The translations under genes were made by a program, and so were the position numbers. From Desulfovibrio sp. 86 (GTDB lineage Bacteria; Desulfobacterota; Desulfovibrionia; Desulfovibrionales; Desulfovibrionaceae): 64,000 nt of DNA. The notes beneath the pieces are model-generated. The model had not been told where the DNA came from. It worked only from the letters and a program-made list of their open reading frames with translations, and did no database searches. The stretch is taken from NCBI RefSeq assembly GCF_902702915.1, contig NZ_LR738849.1, forward strand, positions 2,363,001 through 2,427,000, given 5' to 3'. Below are positions 8,659 to 18,308 of the stretch, piece after piece. The stretch's first letter is position 1. Every line of letters starts with the position of its first letter.

Positions 8659-9519
8659 CTACTTCACGTCTTTTTGCCAATTTATGTTTTTTTGGGTTTC
8701 GAAAAATTTGAAAATACAGTCGAAACACACTCCTGTTAAGCCAATGCAGAACATCCCGGCAATAACAATATCAGTCCGCCCGACTGAAAAGGCATGAGTG
8801 ATTAAATAGCCTAGTCCGGAGGGTGTGCCGGGAAGCATTTCGGCAGAGACAAGGCATGTCCAGGCCACACCGAGGCCGATGCGCATTCCGCTCAAGATAT
8901 TTGGCAAAGATGCCGGTAAAAGTACTTGAATAAAAATGTTTCTCTTACTTGCGCCAAGAACGAGAGAAGCGTCAATGAACGTCTTGGGCACCTGCTTTAC
9001 GCCATGCATGGAACTGACCAAAACGGGGTAAAAACTCCCAATAAAAATAACAACGATCATTGAGATTTTTATATTGTTGAAGAAGCTGTAGTAGGGGCCC
9101 GGTTCAACCCCCAAAATGTTGCCCAGGCTGTTCATGCCGCACCATGCGAGTACCAACGGCACCCAGGCAAGGGGTGGAATGCAACGCACAAAGGCGACAG
9201 TTCCGGAAAACAGCCGGTTGGCGTTATGGCTGTATCCCATAAAAATTCCAAGTGGAATGCCAATGGCACTGGCCATGAGAAACCCCGAAAACACTCTTGC
9301 CAGGCTCATGATGAGATTTGTGAACATTGAACCGAAGCCCACCAGGTCGTGGAAAGGAGCCATAATGACTGAAAAGACTTGTGTGGCTCTCGGCAGGATG
9401 GTGGGATTGTTTAATACTCCAGCAAATACCTCCCACATGGTCAGCGACAGCAGGGGGATGACCAGAGGGGTGAAAAACGCCAGCGTCAGATGCACTATCC
9501 GTTCATGTACTTTTGGCAT
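8659..9519 (-). CDS. ABC transporter permease, NitT/TauT type (second)
   Basis: 286-residue integral membrane protein with about six helices and the binding-protein-dependent transport motif with the EAA-type loop (FIDASLVLGASKRNIFIQVLLPASLPNILSGMRIGLG). ATG at 9517-9519 overlaps the stop of the upstream permease as TAATG, so translation is coupled; longer frames starting at 9561 are unlikely. It resembles SsuC/TauC permeases. With the paralogous neighbour it could form a heterodimeric channel. Confidence 0.85.
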   Translation of the reverse strand: MPKVHERIVHLTLAFFTPLVIPLLSLTMWEVFAGVLNNPTILPRATQVFSVIMAPFHDLVGFGSMFTNLIMSLARVFSGFLMASAIGIPLGIFMGYSHNANRLFSGTVAFVRCIPPLAWVPLVLAWCGMNSLGNILGVEPGPYYSFFNNIKISMIVVIFIGSFYPVLVSSMHGVKQVPKTFIDASLVLGASKRNIFIQVLLPASLPNILSGMRIGLGVAWTCLVSAEMLPGTPSGLGYLITHAFSVGRTDIVIAGMFCIGLTGVCFDCIFKFFETQKNINWQKDVK

Positions 9520-10355
9520 TAGCGAACCCGCCTTGCCCAAGCGAAACACCGTTCTTCCCACTGGTGGAAAAGCCAGTCCATCAGGGCGCCAGTGGCCCCA
9601 ATGCAGATCATTCCGGAAATAACAACATCAATGCGAGCCATGTTGTAGGCGTGGATAATAAGATAGCCGACTCCAGATACGCTTCCTGGCAGCATTTCAG
9701 CGGCAATCAAGCAGGACCAGGACAAAGCCAGAGAGATGCGCAGGCCGTTAACAATGCCAGGAGCAGCCGAAGGAAGGAGAACCTTGAAAAAAATGTCTTG
9801 TTCTTTCGCACCCAAGACTCTCGCCGCGTCGATGAAAGTTTTGGGTGTTGAGCGAACCCCGCGGATGGTGCTTGTCAGCACCGGAAAGAAACCGCCAATG
9901 AAAATAATGAACAACATGGAAATTTTAATGCGATCAATGTACGGGTACAATGGGCCGCCTGAAACATGGAGCACGTTGGCTAAACTCAGTATGCCTGTCC
10001 ATGCGAGCATCAGCGGGACCCACGCCATTGGAGGCAGCGGTCTGAAAATTTCAAGAAAGCCGCTGAAAAGCCGGTCCATACGGTAGCTATAGCCAATGGC
10101 TATGCCGAGAATGATCCCACAACTACCTGATATAATGTAAGCGACGCCCACGCGGATGAAACTAATTATGAAGTTTTGAAACAGGGAACCCATGGCGATA
10201 AGGGGTGAGAAAGGGTCACTGATAATAGCGTATACGCGATGCGGTGGCGGCAAAATCATATTGTTGTCGATCATTGGCGACAATACGGACCAAATGAGGA
10301 AGATCAGCATTGGAATAAGGCATGGCACTATAAAGCTGTGTATGACTTTTTTCAT
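9519..10355 (-). CDS. ABC transporter permease, NitT/TauT type (first)
   Basis: 278-residue permease closely similar in layout to the following one, with the EAA-type loop FIDAARVLGAKEQDIFFKVLLPSAAPGIVNGLRISLAL. The ATG at 10353-10355 is chosen over the one six bases upstream because AGGA then sits at normal spacing. Two adjacent, similar permeases suggest an internal duplication and a heterodimer. The cognate ATPase is not intact in this locus. Confidence 0.84.
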   Translation of the reverse strand: MKKVIHSFIVPCLIPMLIFLIWSVLSPMIDNNMILPPPHRVYAIISDPFSPLIAMGSLFQNFIISFIRVGVAYIISGSCGIILGIAIGYSYRMDRLFSGFLEIFRPLPPMAWVPLMLAWTGILSLANVLHVSGGPLYPYIDRIKISMLFIIFIGGFFPVLTSTIRGVRSTPKTFIDAARVLGAKEQDIFFKVLLPSAAPGIVNGLRISLALSWSCLIAAEMLPGSVSGVGYLIIHAYNMARIDVVISGMICIGATGALMDWLFHQWEERCFAWARRVR

Positions 10356-10415
10356 GTGCATTCCTGATAAAATTCAAGGGCTACATAGGTAGCCCTTGAA
10401 CTTTGTGCAGCAATC

Positions 10416-11510
10416 TTATTCTTTGATAAACTTTTGGTCCAAAATCAAAGTCTTCACGTCATCGAAATTTTTTCCCTCCAAAGCGCCGTTGAAGTATCCA
10501 AGCTTGTTGAATGAATTCACGTAGAATGATGCTCCAACCATCCAGCTTGGCGTAAAAGAATTCAAATAGGTGGGCATCAGCTTGGCACTGGCTTCAGGGC
10601 TAATGCCTTGCATTTCACCTGCGATTTTTCCAGCTTCCTGGGGATGTTCATTGCACCATTTTCCAGATGCTTGCAAAAAATTAACCATGGCTTGCACCAG
10701 ATCGGGATGTTTATTTATAAAAGCATCAGTGGCGATCATCGCGCAGCACGGGTAGTTTTCCCATTTGCCGCTAGGCGGCATTTTTCTAAATTCAACAATG
10801 TAACGCCCGTACCCACGCTCCTCAGCAACTTGGGGGAAAGGATCGGGACCCGCAACCATGTCAATTTGCCCGCTGGCCATGGCCGGGTGCAGGTTTGGCC
10901 ATCCTTTGAGATCTACATAAAGTATATTGGCACTGGTGTCATAAGGATCGTCCGTGCCTTTAAGACCGGCGAGTTCAAGAGCACCACGGGTGATGATAAT
11001 TGGAGCGCTTGTTGGCGAGTGGTAGCCAATTTTAACTGGCCTGTCGGATTTTTTGATATAGGCCACCATTTCATCCCAGTTGTGCACTGGAATTTTACTT
11101 TGGATAACCAGTCCGCCAGTGGCCAAAACATACGGTGAGACGATTTTTATCTTGATGCCTTGGTCTATGGCCGCGATGGCCGCGCTCATAGAAAAAGTCG
11201 CAAAGTCTGCATGGCCTTGCCCCATAAGTATGGCAAGGTCAGAACCGCCCTTGCCAATGATAATGTCTACCTGGGCAATGGGTTTGCCTTCTTTTAAGAA
11301 AAGATATTTTTCTTTTGGTACAACGGTCTTAAGGGAATAGCCGTCACGCACATATTTTTCACCTTCGGTAATGGCAACGATGAAAGAAGTTTCATTGGAG
11401 CCGATCGTGTAGGCGTAACGCATTGTTGGAAGTTCAGCAGCAAAAGCTGTTGCGCTGAAAACGGCCACTAGGAAAAGGAAAAGAAATGTAAGGGGGGATT
11501 TTTTTTTCAT
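10416..11510 (-). CDS. ABC transporter substrate-binding protein, NitT/TauT type
   Basis: 364-residue precursor with a signal peptide (MKKKSPLTFLFLFLVAVFSA, cleavage near AFA) and an NMT1/SsuA-like fold: RYAYTIGSNETSFIVAITEG at the mature N-terminus, GKGGSDLAILMGQGHADFA, and the late NYPCCAMIATDAFINKHPDLV. The ligand is unknown; sulfonates, nitrate-like anions and pyrimidines are all carried by this superfamily. The start has an AGGATG ribosome site. It leads the SBP-permease-permease-DUF1847 unit; the broken ATPase fragment lies just upstream. Confidence 0.85.
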   Translation of the reverse strand: MKKKSPLTFLFLFLVAVFSATAFAAELPTMRYAYTIGSNETSFIVAITEGEKYVRDGYSLKTVVPKEKYLFLKEGKPIAQVDIIIGKGGSDLAILMGQGHADFATFSMSAAIAAIDQGIKIKIVSPYVLATGGLVIQSKIPVHNWDEMVAYIKKSDRPVKIGYHSPTSAPIIITRGALELAGLKGTDDPYDTSANILYVDLKGWPNLHPAMASGQIDMVAGPDPFPQVAEERGYGRYIVEFRKMPPSGKWENYPCCAMIATDAFINKHPDLVQAMVNFLQASGKWCNEHPQEAGKIAGEMQGISPEASAKLMPTYLNSFTPSWMVGASFYVNSFNKLGYFNGALEGKNFDDVKTLILDQKFIKE

Positions 11511-11733
11511 TGGACATCCTCTATCATTTTGGGGGTTAATGAACTGGGATATGCCGTATTTGAACCCGTTTGAACCTCTTCTTTGTCTTGTTTGAGCATG
11601 CCGATAATGGACAATCCGACATAAAAGCATTTGAACATGGAAAACCAAGAAAGAATGAGAACCCTGACAGAACACGCCGATGTATTCTCTCGGCGTAACC
11701 AGCTTATTTTAAAAAAATAATATTTCTTCAGAT

Positions 11734-11891
11734 CTACTTTTTCCCCGACCCGAAATCAGGCGCAACACCGTTGATTTGCCACATCCGGAAGGTTCGACAA
11801 AGCATATGAATCCTTTTGTCTGGATGCTTGTGCCGGTGCTTGCGACAGGTGCAGCTGCCGCGCCTTTTTCGTATAAAATTCGAGAGGTCTT
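11734..11891 (-). pseudogene. Truncated ABC transporter ATPase remnant (NitT/TauT type)
   Basis: An open minus-strand stretch of 52 codons without a start reads into a perfect Walker A segment, CFVEPSGCGKSTVLRLISG, and then stops at TAG (11734-11736). Just before it is a linker typical of SsuB/TauB ATPases (EKGAAAAPVASTGTSIQ). Nothing downstream continues with a Q-loop, signature or Walker B. It lies immediately upstream of the orphan binding protein and permeases, so it is most likely the remains of their own ATPase gene. Confidence 0.7.
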
Positions 11892-11979
11892 TTATTTCTC
11901 AAAGTACACTGCCGTACATTATTGGTGGAGGCCTTAGTTTGCCACAACGTAATACATTTAATCTACAAACGAAGCGAAC

Positions 11980-12130
11980 TAGAGCAGATTAACTTTGAAA
12001 TGCTTCACATTTCAAAGTTTTCATTCATCCGAAAAATGCGATTTGCGGCTGAATCCACGCCACCTTGTGGCGCGCTGTACTTTCGTACATCGTTAGAGCA
12101 GTTACACTTTTTCAAAGTTAAAATGCTCTA
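11980..12130. repeat. TAGAGCA-terminus dispersed element (type A, inverted copy)
   Basis: 151 bases from TAGAGCAGATTAACTTTG to AAAATGCTCTA, the reverse complement of the copy at 7733-7883 with a few substitutions. It sits upstream of the broken ATPase fragment. Confidence 0.88.
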
Positions 12131-12590
12131 GTATGAAAAAACACAGTAGAATAAGATCAGAATATTTTAAAAATTGAACTCTATGACTTTATTGAAGATG
12201 CTGCTGTGAGCAACAAAATTTTCGCAATGTCAGATTTTTGTCTTCATATGCATTCATTGGTATAGTAACAATAAAATTGTTTTGTGTTGTTCCATTAAGG
12301 TGTTCCGCACAACACGTGATGTATTGATTACACGAAAAGATAAATATTGCTTTCATCAATATTTATCATTGGATGCAGACTTGTTATTATTTTCACTTGT
12401 CTGTGCTATGCTATTCAAGTTTTTTCTAAAGTCAAGGTGGCGTGGATTAGCTTGAAAATCGCATTGTTGGCTGAATGCAAACTTTGAAATATAAAGTAAT
12501 TCAGAGTCGTTCAGAACCCAAAGCAGAGTAGTTTCGGGTTGCTGCGATACCAGAAACTCCGGCCGCAATTCGGAAAGCATTGAGAGTTTT
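12131..12590. other. AT-rich intergenic region with an 11-bp inverted repeat and a degenerate element
   Basis: No convincing gene. An inverted repeat with 11-base arms (GATAAATATTG / CAATATTTATC, loop 7) lies at 12339-12367 and could be an operator. A decayed half of a type A element occupies about 12433-12510. A 36-codon open stretch without a start lies at about 12150-12270 on the plus strand and looks like a coding remnant, but it is too short to assign. Confidence 0.5.
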
Positions 12591-12645
12591 AGGGGGAGGG
12601 GGCGTGGGGGAGGGACCCTTTTGCAAAAGGGTCCCTCCCCCACAA
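12591..12645. repeat. G-rich tract plus 40-nt palindrome (type C element)
   Basis: A run GGGGGAGGGGGCGTGGGGG leads into a perfect 40-base palindrome at 12604-12643 (arms of 20 bases centred on TTTTGCAAAA). Near-identical units recur at 18220-18277, 23450-23505 and 44008-44060. Each lies just downstream of the 3' end of a minus-strand gene, here the oxidoreductase gene ending at 12757. Confidence 0.85.
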
Positions 12646-12756
12646 AGCATTTCCAAGCTGAAGTTTTTTTAACGCACGCGCACAGGGACAGCGGGGCCGC
12701 CTGGGGGCACCGGGATTACCTGGGACAGCGGGACCGCCAGTTCGTCGGATGGCTAC

Positions 12757-13389
12757 TTACGACATTTGCGCGGAGGAGATCACCCTGATGCCCGTCCGGC
12801 CTTGCAGGGCGGCATTGAGAAGAGCCTGCGCGATGGTTGCGCCGGCATTGATGCGCAAAGACTTTGGAATCAACGGATTGAGCAGTTGCAGCGCCTTCAT
12901 GGCCATTTGTTCGCCAGGTCGGCGCTCCTTCCTGTGGCCGCCGATGAGCGCCGGGCGCACCAGTGTGAGCGAGGGAAAGTCCAGCGCCGTCAAGTCGGCT
13001 TCCAGTTCTCCCTTTACCCGTGAATAGAAGAAGAGGGAGTTGGGGTTCGCCCCCATGGCGGAAACGATGGCGAAACTCGGAGTGCCGTGCATTCTGGCGA
13101 GCCGGGCCACGGCGAGAGGATAGTCGTGGTCCACCTCGCGGAACTTTTCCCTGGAACCGGCCTTTTTGATGGTCGTGCCCAGCGTACAAATGGCAGCGTC
13201 GGCCTGCCACCAGTCGGCGTCCGCCGGCAGATCGTCAAAACGCACGATTGGTGCGACCAGTTTGTCATGGCTCGTCGTCAGGGGGCGGCGTACGGGCGTC
13301 ACCAGCGTGTGGACGCGCGGGTCGTCAAGCGCCTGGCTCAGAACCTGCTGCCCGACCAGGCCAGTGGCTCCCACAAGAAGAAGTTTCAT
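12757..13389 (-). CDS. NAD(P)H-binding atypical short-chain dehydrogenase-like protein
   Basis: 210-residue Rossmann protein with the N-terminal dinucleotide motif GATGLVGQQV, a central ICTLGTTIKKAG and YSRVKGELE in place of the classical YxxxK. It resembles small NAD(P)H-binding oxidoreductases of the YbjT/HTATIP2 type; substrate unknown. An AGGAGG ribosome site precedes ATG at 13387-13389. It lies 134 bases after luxR in the same direction, so it may belong to the hchA-luxR transcript. Confidence 0.72.
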   Translation of the reverse strand: MKLLLVGATGLVGQQVLSQALDDPRVHTLVTPVRRPLTTSHDKLVAPIVRFDDLPADADWWQADAAICTLGTTIKKAGSREKFREVDHDYPLAVARLARMHGTPSFAIVSAMGANPNSLFFYSRVKGELEADLTALDFPSLTLVRPALIGGHRKERRPGEQMAMKALQLLNPLIPKSLRINAGATIAQALLNAALQGRTGIRVISSAQMS

Positions 13390-13523
13390 GTCAGCCTCCT
13401 CAGGCTCGCCGTGTGCGGGCGTCGGCGATCACTCACGCGCCGTGCGCATGCGATGCATTTGCCCGTTGCATTTGGCCGATGCATTTTCTTGGCCTGCCCG
13501 CCTGACTCCCGCGACGGATGGCG

Positions 13524-14246
13524 TCACGCGACGATCTCGCCATTGCGGATCGCCACCCGGATGGCCTGCGCCGTTGTCACGACGCCCAGGCGTTTGCGTA
13601 TGCGGCGCAGATGGTTTTCTACCGTGCGTCCGGAAAGGCCAAGGGTTACGGCGATCTCGCCCTGCCGCCGTCCTGCGGCTGTCCAGGCCAGCACCTCGCG
13701 CTCACGGTCGGACAGGGTGCCGATGGCATCAACAGGGGGCGATTCCAGCAGTCTGCGCGCCGCGAGAAAGGCCGCTTCAGCAAGAAGTTTCAACGCGATC
13801 CGAACCTGCGGGGAAGCGTCGATGCGCTCCCCGCCGAAGCTCATGGCTCCTTCCAGCCCCTGCGGGCCGAACACGGGCACCTGCAGGCCGTGAACCCCTT
13901 CCCCCTGGGGGGTGCGAACGACGCGGTAGCATTCGCCCTCCTTGCTCCTGGTCTTGGACCAGAAGAAGGGCTCGCGGGCTTCCAGAATGTGCCGCGTCAC
14001 CGGGCAGCTGCGCACATAGGTCACGGCGTCAACCGGCTCATGGGTGCCGAACCAGTTGCCCTCGACCCAATAAATGCTCTCGACCGTATCGTCCCGGCCG
14101 GCGGATGCCGAGAACAGCACAAAACGGTCATAGCCGAGGGGAGCGCTGAACGCGCGGATCTCGTTTTTGATCACGGAAAGGGTATTGGCGCCCTCGATGG
14201 CGAGGGCGCTCCTAACTGCCGCTTCCAGCATGATCTTTTCCGGCAT
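13524..14246 (-). CDS. Solo LuxR-family transcriptional regulator with autoinducer-binding-like domain
   Basis: 240-residue protein. The N-terminal 160 residues match the autoinducer-binding domain layout (YWVEGNWFGTHEPVDAVTY, then EAREPFFWS, then GVHGLQVPVFGPQGLEGAMSFG). The C-terminal 60 residues are a classic LuxR HTH (LSDREREVLAWTAAGRRQGEIA, then TVENHLRRIRKRL). The aspartate that normally precedes PV in the ligand pocket is replaced (SCPVT), so the ligand may not be an acyl-homoserine lactone. No luxI is visible. Its ATG overlaps the hchA stop as ATGA. AHL-type LuxR proteins are unusual in Desulfovibrio, suggesting transfer. Confidence 0.82.
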   Translation of the reverse strand: MPEKIMLEAAVRSALAIEGANTLSVIKNEIRAFSAPLGYDRFVLFSASAGRDDTVESIYWVEGNWFGTHEPVDAVTYVRSCPVTRHILEAREPFFWSKTRSKEGECYRVVRTPQGEGVHGLQVPVFGPQGLEGAMSFGGERIDASPQVRIALKLLAEAAFLAARRLLESPPVDAIGTLSDREREVLAWTAAGRRQGEIAVTLGLSGRTVENHLRRIRKRLGVVTTAQAIRVAIRNGEIVA

Positions 14247-15097
14247 CAGGCGGGGACTTCCTTGAGCAGCGTCTGCGCCGCGAGCTTGCCAAGGGCGTTG
14301 GCTGCCAGCGGGCTGTCGCCGGTGAGCAGGTTGCGATCCCTGTGTACCGTGCCGGAAATGGCATCTCCGTTGATGATTTCAAAGCCGAGGCCTTTGAGTT
14401 TTTCGCCAAATTTCCAGGTCAGATGCCCTGGTGTGTAGCCGATATCGGGGAGCATGGCGTCAATGACGTCGGGGAAAGCGCAAATCTTGTAGCCGCGATA
14501 CATGTCGCTGTCGCCAACGGCGAGAAAGGCCGCAGGGCCGTGGCACAGAGAGATGACGAACCTGTTGCTGTCCGCCGCCCATTTCAGGGCCGCGCCCACA
14601 TCCTTGTTCTTTGGGATGTCGATGAGCGCGCCGTGGCCACCGGGAATGAAGATGGCGGCGTAGTTGTCCAGACCCTGGGCAATGGTCGCTGACAGCGCCA
14701 GGGGCTGCTTGAACTGTGGATGGTATTTGGCGAAGAAGCTCTGCACTTCCTGGTCTTCCGCAGGCATGGCCCAGTATTCGAACTTGACGGGATTTCCCGA
14801 CAGGGTGGCCACGTCAAAGGCAAAACCGGCCTTGTGGAGATGGTACATGGGCAGCAGGGTTTCCACCGGGTGGTTGCCGGTGGAGAAGAACGTGCCGTTG
14901 TCGGTCAGAAGATAACGCTCGTCAGCGCCTATCATCAGGATTTTTTTTGCGCCTTTATAAGGGGCAGGGTAGTCGGCGCCGCCCAGATCGGACTTGGGCG
15001 AGGTGAACTGACTCAGTGAAAAGCTTGAAGGAAAGAACGCGTCCTTTTCCGCCGGATCGGGTTGCGGCCTTTTGTCGGAAATATTTTGATCAGTCAT
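14246..15097 (-). CDS. hchA: Protein/nucleotide deglycase or glyoxalase III (HchA, DJ-1/PfpI family)
   Basis: 283-residue protein with HchA landmarks: DYPAPYKGAKKILMIGADE, the metal or active-site region NHPVETLLPMYHL, IFIPGGHGALIDIP and the nucleophile elbow ISLCHGPAAFLA containing the catalytic cysteine. It converts methylglyoxal to lactate or repairs glycated macromolecules. The ATG at 15095-15097 has GGAGGT directly upstream; a second ATG 12 bases earlier is less likely. First gene of the hchA-luxR unit, which suggests electrophile-responsive control. Confidence 0.88.
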   Translation of the reverse strand: MTDQNISDKRPQPDPAEKDAFFPSSFSLSQFTSPKSDLGGADYPAPYKGAKKILMIGADERYLLTDNGTFFSTGNHPVETLLPMYHLHKAGFAFDVATLSGNPVKFEYWAMPAEDQEVQSFFAKYHPQFKQPLALSATIAQGLDNYAAIFIPGGHGALIDIPKNKDVGAALKWAADSNRFVISLCHGPAAFLAVGDSDMYRGYKICAFPDVIDAMLPDIGYTPGHLTWKFGEKLKGLGFEIINGDAISGTVHRDRNLLTGDSPLAANALGKLAAQTLLKEVPA

Positions 15098-15302
15098 AAC
15101 GACCTCCATGAGTTGTTCGTTGCTGTTTCGAGCATGTCATGACGGGTAGCCTGGTGCAATGAGGGATTTCCGCAGTGCTGCGCTTGACGCGCATGGGCGC
15201 GGCCCAGTTTTTTACCCTGTTGCCATGCCTTTGCACATTTTGTTAGTCTGCAAAAACCTTCGGGTTTTCTATTTGAACTCTTTTGGAGGACTACAGGCTG
15301 CC

Positions 15303-16421
15303 ATGAACAGTTTTTCAGATCAAAAAGATGTGCCCGCGCCCTGCCAGCTGGTAACCGGAGGCGCCGGATTCATCGGCTCGGCCTATGTGCTTGAGGCCCG
15401 CCGCGCCGGAATCCGCGTCATCAATCTCGACAAGCTCACCTATGCGGGCAATCCGGCCAATCTGTCTTCCCTGGCAGGCGACCCGGATCATATCCTGGTG
15501 CGCGGCGACATCGGCAATGAAGAACTGGTGGCTTTTCTGCTCCAGACGCACGCGCCGGACGCCGTGGTCAACTTTGCCGCTGAAAGCCATGTGGATCGCT
15601 CCATTGTGGACCCGGACGCCTTTGTGCGCACCAATGTGCTGGGCACGGCGTCCCTTCTGCGCGTGGTCAAGGACTGGTGGCGCAGCCTGCCCGCCCACAG
15701 GGCGGAGAAGTTTCGCTTTCTGCACGTGTCCACGGACGAGGTCTATGGCGCTCTGCAGCCTGGCGATCCGGCGTTTACCGAGGCCACGCCCTACAGTCCC
15801 AACAGCCCGTATTCCGCCTCCAAGGCGGCCAGCGACCATATGGCGCGCGCCTTTCACGAAACCTATGGCCTTCCGGTGCTGCTGACCAACTGCTCCAACA
15901 ATTACGGGCCGCGCCAGTTCCCTGAAAAGCTTATTCCGCTGGTGATTCTCAACGCGCTTGAAGGCAAGCCCCTGCCCGTGTATGGCAAGGGAGCCAATAT
16001 CCGCGACTGGCTGCATGTGGAAGACCACTGCGCCGCCATAGCCCGCGTGCTTGAATCGGGCGCGGTGGGCCGGTGCTACAATATCGGCGGCCACGCCGAG
16101 CGCACAAATCTTGAGGTGGTGCGCGCGGTCTGCGCCATTCTGGACGAACTGGTTCCTCTGGGCCAGGGCGGACATGCCGACCTCATAACCTTTGTGACGG
16201 ACAGGCCGGGCCACGATTTTCGCTACGCCATCGACTGCTCCAGAATCGAAAAAGAACTGGGCTGGAAGCCGGTGCACGCATTCGAGAGCGGCCTGAAAGA
16301 AACGGTTGCGTGGTATCTTGCCAACAGGCCCTGGGTAGACCATGTGCGCAGTGGCGCGTACAGGGACTGGCTTGCCGTCAATTACGGGCAGCGCGCCGCC
16401 GCAACGGGAGGAACGCCATGA
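15303..16421 (+). CDS. rfbB: dTDP-glucose 4,6-dehydratase
   Basis: 372-residue extended SDR enzyme that makes dTDP-4-keto-6-deoxyglucose. Visible features are the NAD-binding [20 protein letters not shown], the catalytic STDEVYG with Asp-Glu, the YSASKAASD catalytic Tyr/Lys, and [21 protein letters not shown] at 15303 is chosen because homology begins there; the frame is open back to 15159. First gene of rfbBAC. A small UUCG-loop hairpin lies in the leader at about 15256-15271. Confidence 0.95.
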   Translation: MNSFSDQKDVPAPCQLVTGGAGFIGSAYVLEARRAGIRVINLDKLTYAGNPANLSSLAGDPDHILVRGDIGNEELVAFLLQTHAPDAVVNFAAESHVDRSIVDPDAFVRTNVLGTASLLRVVKDWWRSLPAHRAEKFRFLHVSTDEVYGALQPGDPAFTEATPYSPNSPYSASKAASDHMARAFHETYGLPVLLTNCSNNYGPRQFPEKLIPLVILNALEGKPLPVYGKGANIRDWLHVEDHCAAIARVLESGAVGRCYNIGGHAERTNLEVVRAVCAILDELVPLGQGGHADLITFVTDRPGHDFRYAIDCSRIEKELGWKPVHAFESGLKETVAWYLANRPWVDHVRSGAYRDWLAVNYGQRAAATGGTP

Positions 16422-17311
16422 ACCAGTGGAAAGGCATCATTCTGGCCGGGGGGTCTGGCTCGCGCCTCTATCCCCTGACCCTCAGCGTGAGCAAGCAGCT
16501 CATGCCCATTTACGACAAGCCCATGATTTACTATCCGCTGGCCACCCTGCTCATGGCGGGCATCCGCGACATCTGCCTCATCTCCACGCCAGAGCATCTT
16601 CACCTGTATCGGGCATTGCTGCATGACGGCTCACAGTGGGGCTGCTCCATACACTATGTTGAGCAGCCGCGCCCCGAAGGGCTGGCGCAGGCCTTCCTGC
16701 TGGCTGAAGACCACATTGCCGGGCACAATACCTGCCTTGTGCTTGGCGACAACGTCTTTTTCGGCCATGGCATGCCCGAACTCACCCATGAGGCCATGAC
16801 GCGCGAGAACGGCGCCACCATTTTCGGCTATCATGTGCGCGATCCGCAGCGCTACGGCGTGGTGGAATTTGACGCAAACCGCCATGTGGTCAGCATTGAA
16901 GAAAAGCCTCTGACGCCCAAGTCCAATTTCGCGGTCACGGGACTTTATTTCTATGACAGCGACGTGGTGGACATTGCCCGTGCCGTGCGCCCGTCGGCGC
17001 GCGGCGAGCTGGAAATTACCGACGTCAACAATGCCTATCTAGCCCGTGGCGATTTGCATGTGGAGCTTGTGGGGCGCGGCATAGCCTGGCTGGATACGGG
17101 CACCCACGATTCGCTCATGGACGCGGGGGCCTTTGTGCAGGCGGTGGAAAACCGTCAGGGGCTCAAGGTGGCCTGCCTGGAAGAGATCGCCTGGCGCAAT
17201 GGCTATATTTCCTCCGATGACGTGCGCGCTCTGGCGCGGCCCATGGCCAAGACGGGTTACGGGCAATATTTGCTGGATCTTGTAGATACGGGGATAGGAC
17301 AGTGGAAGTAG
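16418..17311 (+). CDS. rfbA: Glucose-1-phosphate thymidylyltransferase
   Basis: 297-residue nucleotidyltransferase producing dTDP-glucose. The N-terminal [16 protein letters not shown] binds dTTP, followed by [18 protein letters not shown], and [16 protein letters not shown] near the C-terminus. ATG at 16418 overlaps the rfbB stop as ATGA, and a GGGAGG ribosome site lies within the end of rfbB. Normal length for the family. Confidence 0.96.
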   Translation: MNQWKGIILAGGSGSRLYPLTLSVSKQLMPIYDKPMIYYPLATLLMAGIRDICLISTPEHLHLYRALLHDGSQWGCSIHYVEQPRPEGLAQAFLLAEDHIAGHNTCLVLGDNVFFGHGMPELTHEAMTRENGATIFGYHVRDPQRYGVVEFDANRHVVSIEEKPLTPKSNFAVTGLYFYDSDVVDIARAVRPSARGELEITDVNNAYLARGDLHVELVGRGIAWLDTGTHDSLMDAGAFVQAVENRQGLKVACLEEIAWRNGYISSDDVRALARPMAKTGYGQYLLDLVDTGIGQWK

Positions 17312-17850
17312 TCGCAACGCCCATAGGGGGCGTCACGCTCATAAAGCCCAAGGTATGGGGCGATGCCCGCGGATATTTTGTGGAAACCTGGCAGCAGGAG
17401 CGGTACGCCGCTGCGGGCATTGACCTGCCCTTTGTGCAGGACAACCATTCCCGATCCGCCCATGGCATTTTGCGTGGCCTGCATTTTCAAAAAACACGGC
17501 CCCAGGGCAAGCTGGTGCATGTCTCCCTGGGCAGCGTCTTTGACGTTGTTGTGGACATCCGGCCGGGGTCGCCCAGCTTCGGGCAGTGGTACGGCGTTGA
17601 ACTGACGCAGGACAACCAGTGGCAGTTGTGGGTGCCGCCGGGGCTGGCGCACGGTTTTGTGGTCACCAGCGAATACGCCCATTTTCACTATAAATGTACG
17701 GAATATTACTGCCCCCAGGACGAAGGCGCCATACGCTGGAATGACCCTGACCTCGGCGTGGTCTGGCCGGTGGAATGCCCCGTGCTGTCGGACAAGGACA
17801 AAATTGCGCCCTCGTGGCGGGAATTTCAGGCGGGACTAGCGGCAATATGA
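17302..17850 (+). CDS. rfbC: dTDP-4-dehydrorhamnose 3,5-epimerase
   Basis: 182-residue cupin-fold epimerase starting with GTG at 17302, ten bases inside rfbA. Motifs: [10 protein letters not shown], the catalytic-base region [35 protein letters not shown], and [24 protein letters not shown]. It completes the third step toward dTDP-L-rhamnose. The reductase rfbD is not in this window. An intrinsic terminator follows. Confidence 0.95.
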   Translation: MEVVATPIGGVTLIKPKVWGDARGYFVETWQQERYAAAGIDLPFVQDNHSRSAHGILRGLHFQKTRPQGKLVHVSLGSVFDVVVDIRPGSPSFGQWYGVELTQDNQWQLWVPPGLAHGFVVTSEYAHFHYKCTEYYCPQDEGAIRWNDPDLGVVWPVECPVLSDKDKIAPSWREFQAGLAAI

Positions 17851-17900
17851 CCGGCAACGGGCATTGGCAAACCCCAGTCTGACGCGCTTGCGGCAAACCA

Positions 17901-17937
17901 GAAGCTCCCCACCGAAACGGGGAGCTTCTTTTGCGTT
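17901..17937 (+). terminator. Intrinsic terminator of rfbBAC
   Basis: Stem GAAGCTCCCC / GGGGAGCTTC with an 8-base loop followed by TTTT, 50 bases after the rfbC stop. Confidence 0.82.
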
Positions 17938-18308
17938 TACAGTAGCTGCCATAAAAACGGAAATCCAGGGCAGAGTAACTTTTGAGATGTTGTGATGCCT
18001 GAAAGGCGCGGCCTCCAGAATCCCTGTCCAAAAGTAAAAAATACTTTGTACACTATCAAAATACAGGAGACAGTGCCGTCACGAGATGAATTTTCAGTTA
18101 TATCAAGGAGAACAAGCCTTTATGCAGGGAGTGTACTCTGATGGTACCCGACAGGAATAAAAGGCGAAGTTCGACGCAGAAATAACTGGAAAGGCGTTCG
18201 TGACGGCACTGTCCAAGAGTTTTAGGGGGAGGGGGCGTGGGGGAGGAGACCCTTTTGCAAAAGGGTCCCTCCCCCACAGAGTCTTTCATACTGAAACTAT
18301 TCTGGGGC
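17938..18308. repeat. Intergenic region with a type C element (G-rich tract plus palindrome)
   Basis: No gene is seen. The type C element is at about 18220-18277: a G-rich run, then a palindrome with one internal mismatch centred on TTTTGCAAAA. It is placed 33 bases after the 3' end of the minus-strand reductase gene. Positions 17938-18219 hold nothing recognisable. Confidence 0.75.

Noticed and set aside
12604..12643. CRISPR repeat, because the palindromic unit recurs
   Set aside because: The copies are kilobases apart with no spacer array and no cas genes.
12356..12643. 95-codon minus-strand frame beginning in the type C palindrome
   Set aside because: Most of it lies in repeat elements and AT-rich DNA; the start is inside the palindrome and lacks a ribosome site.
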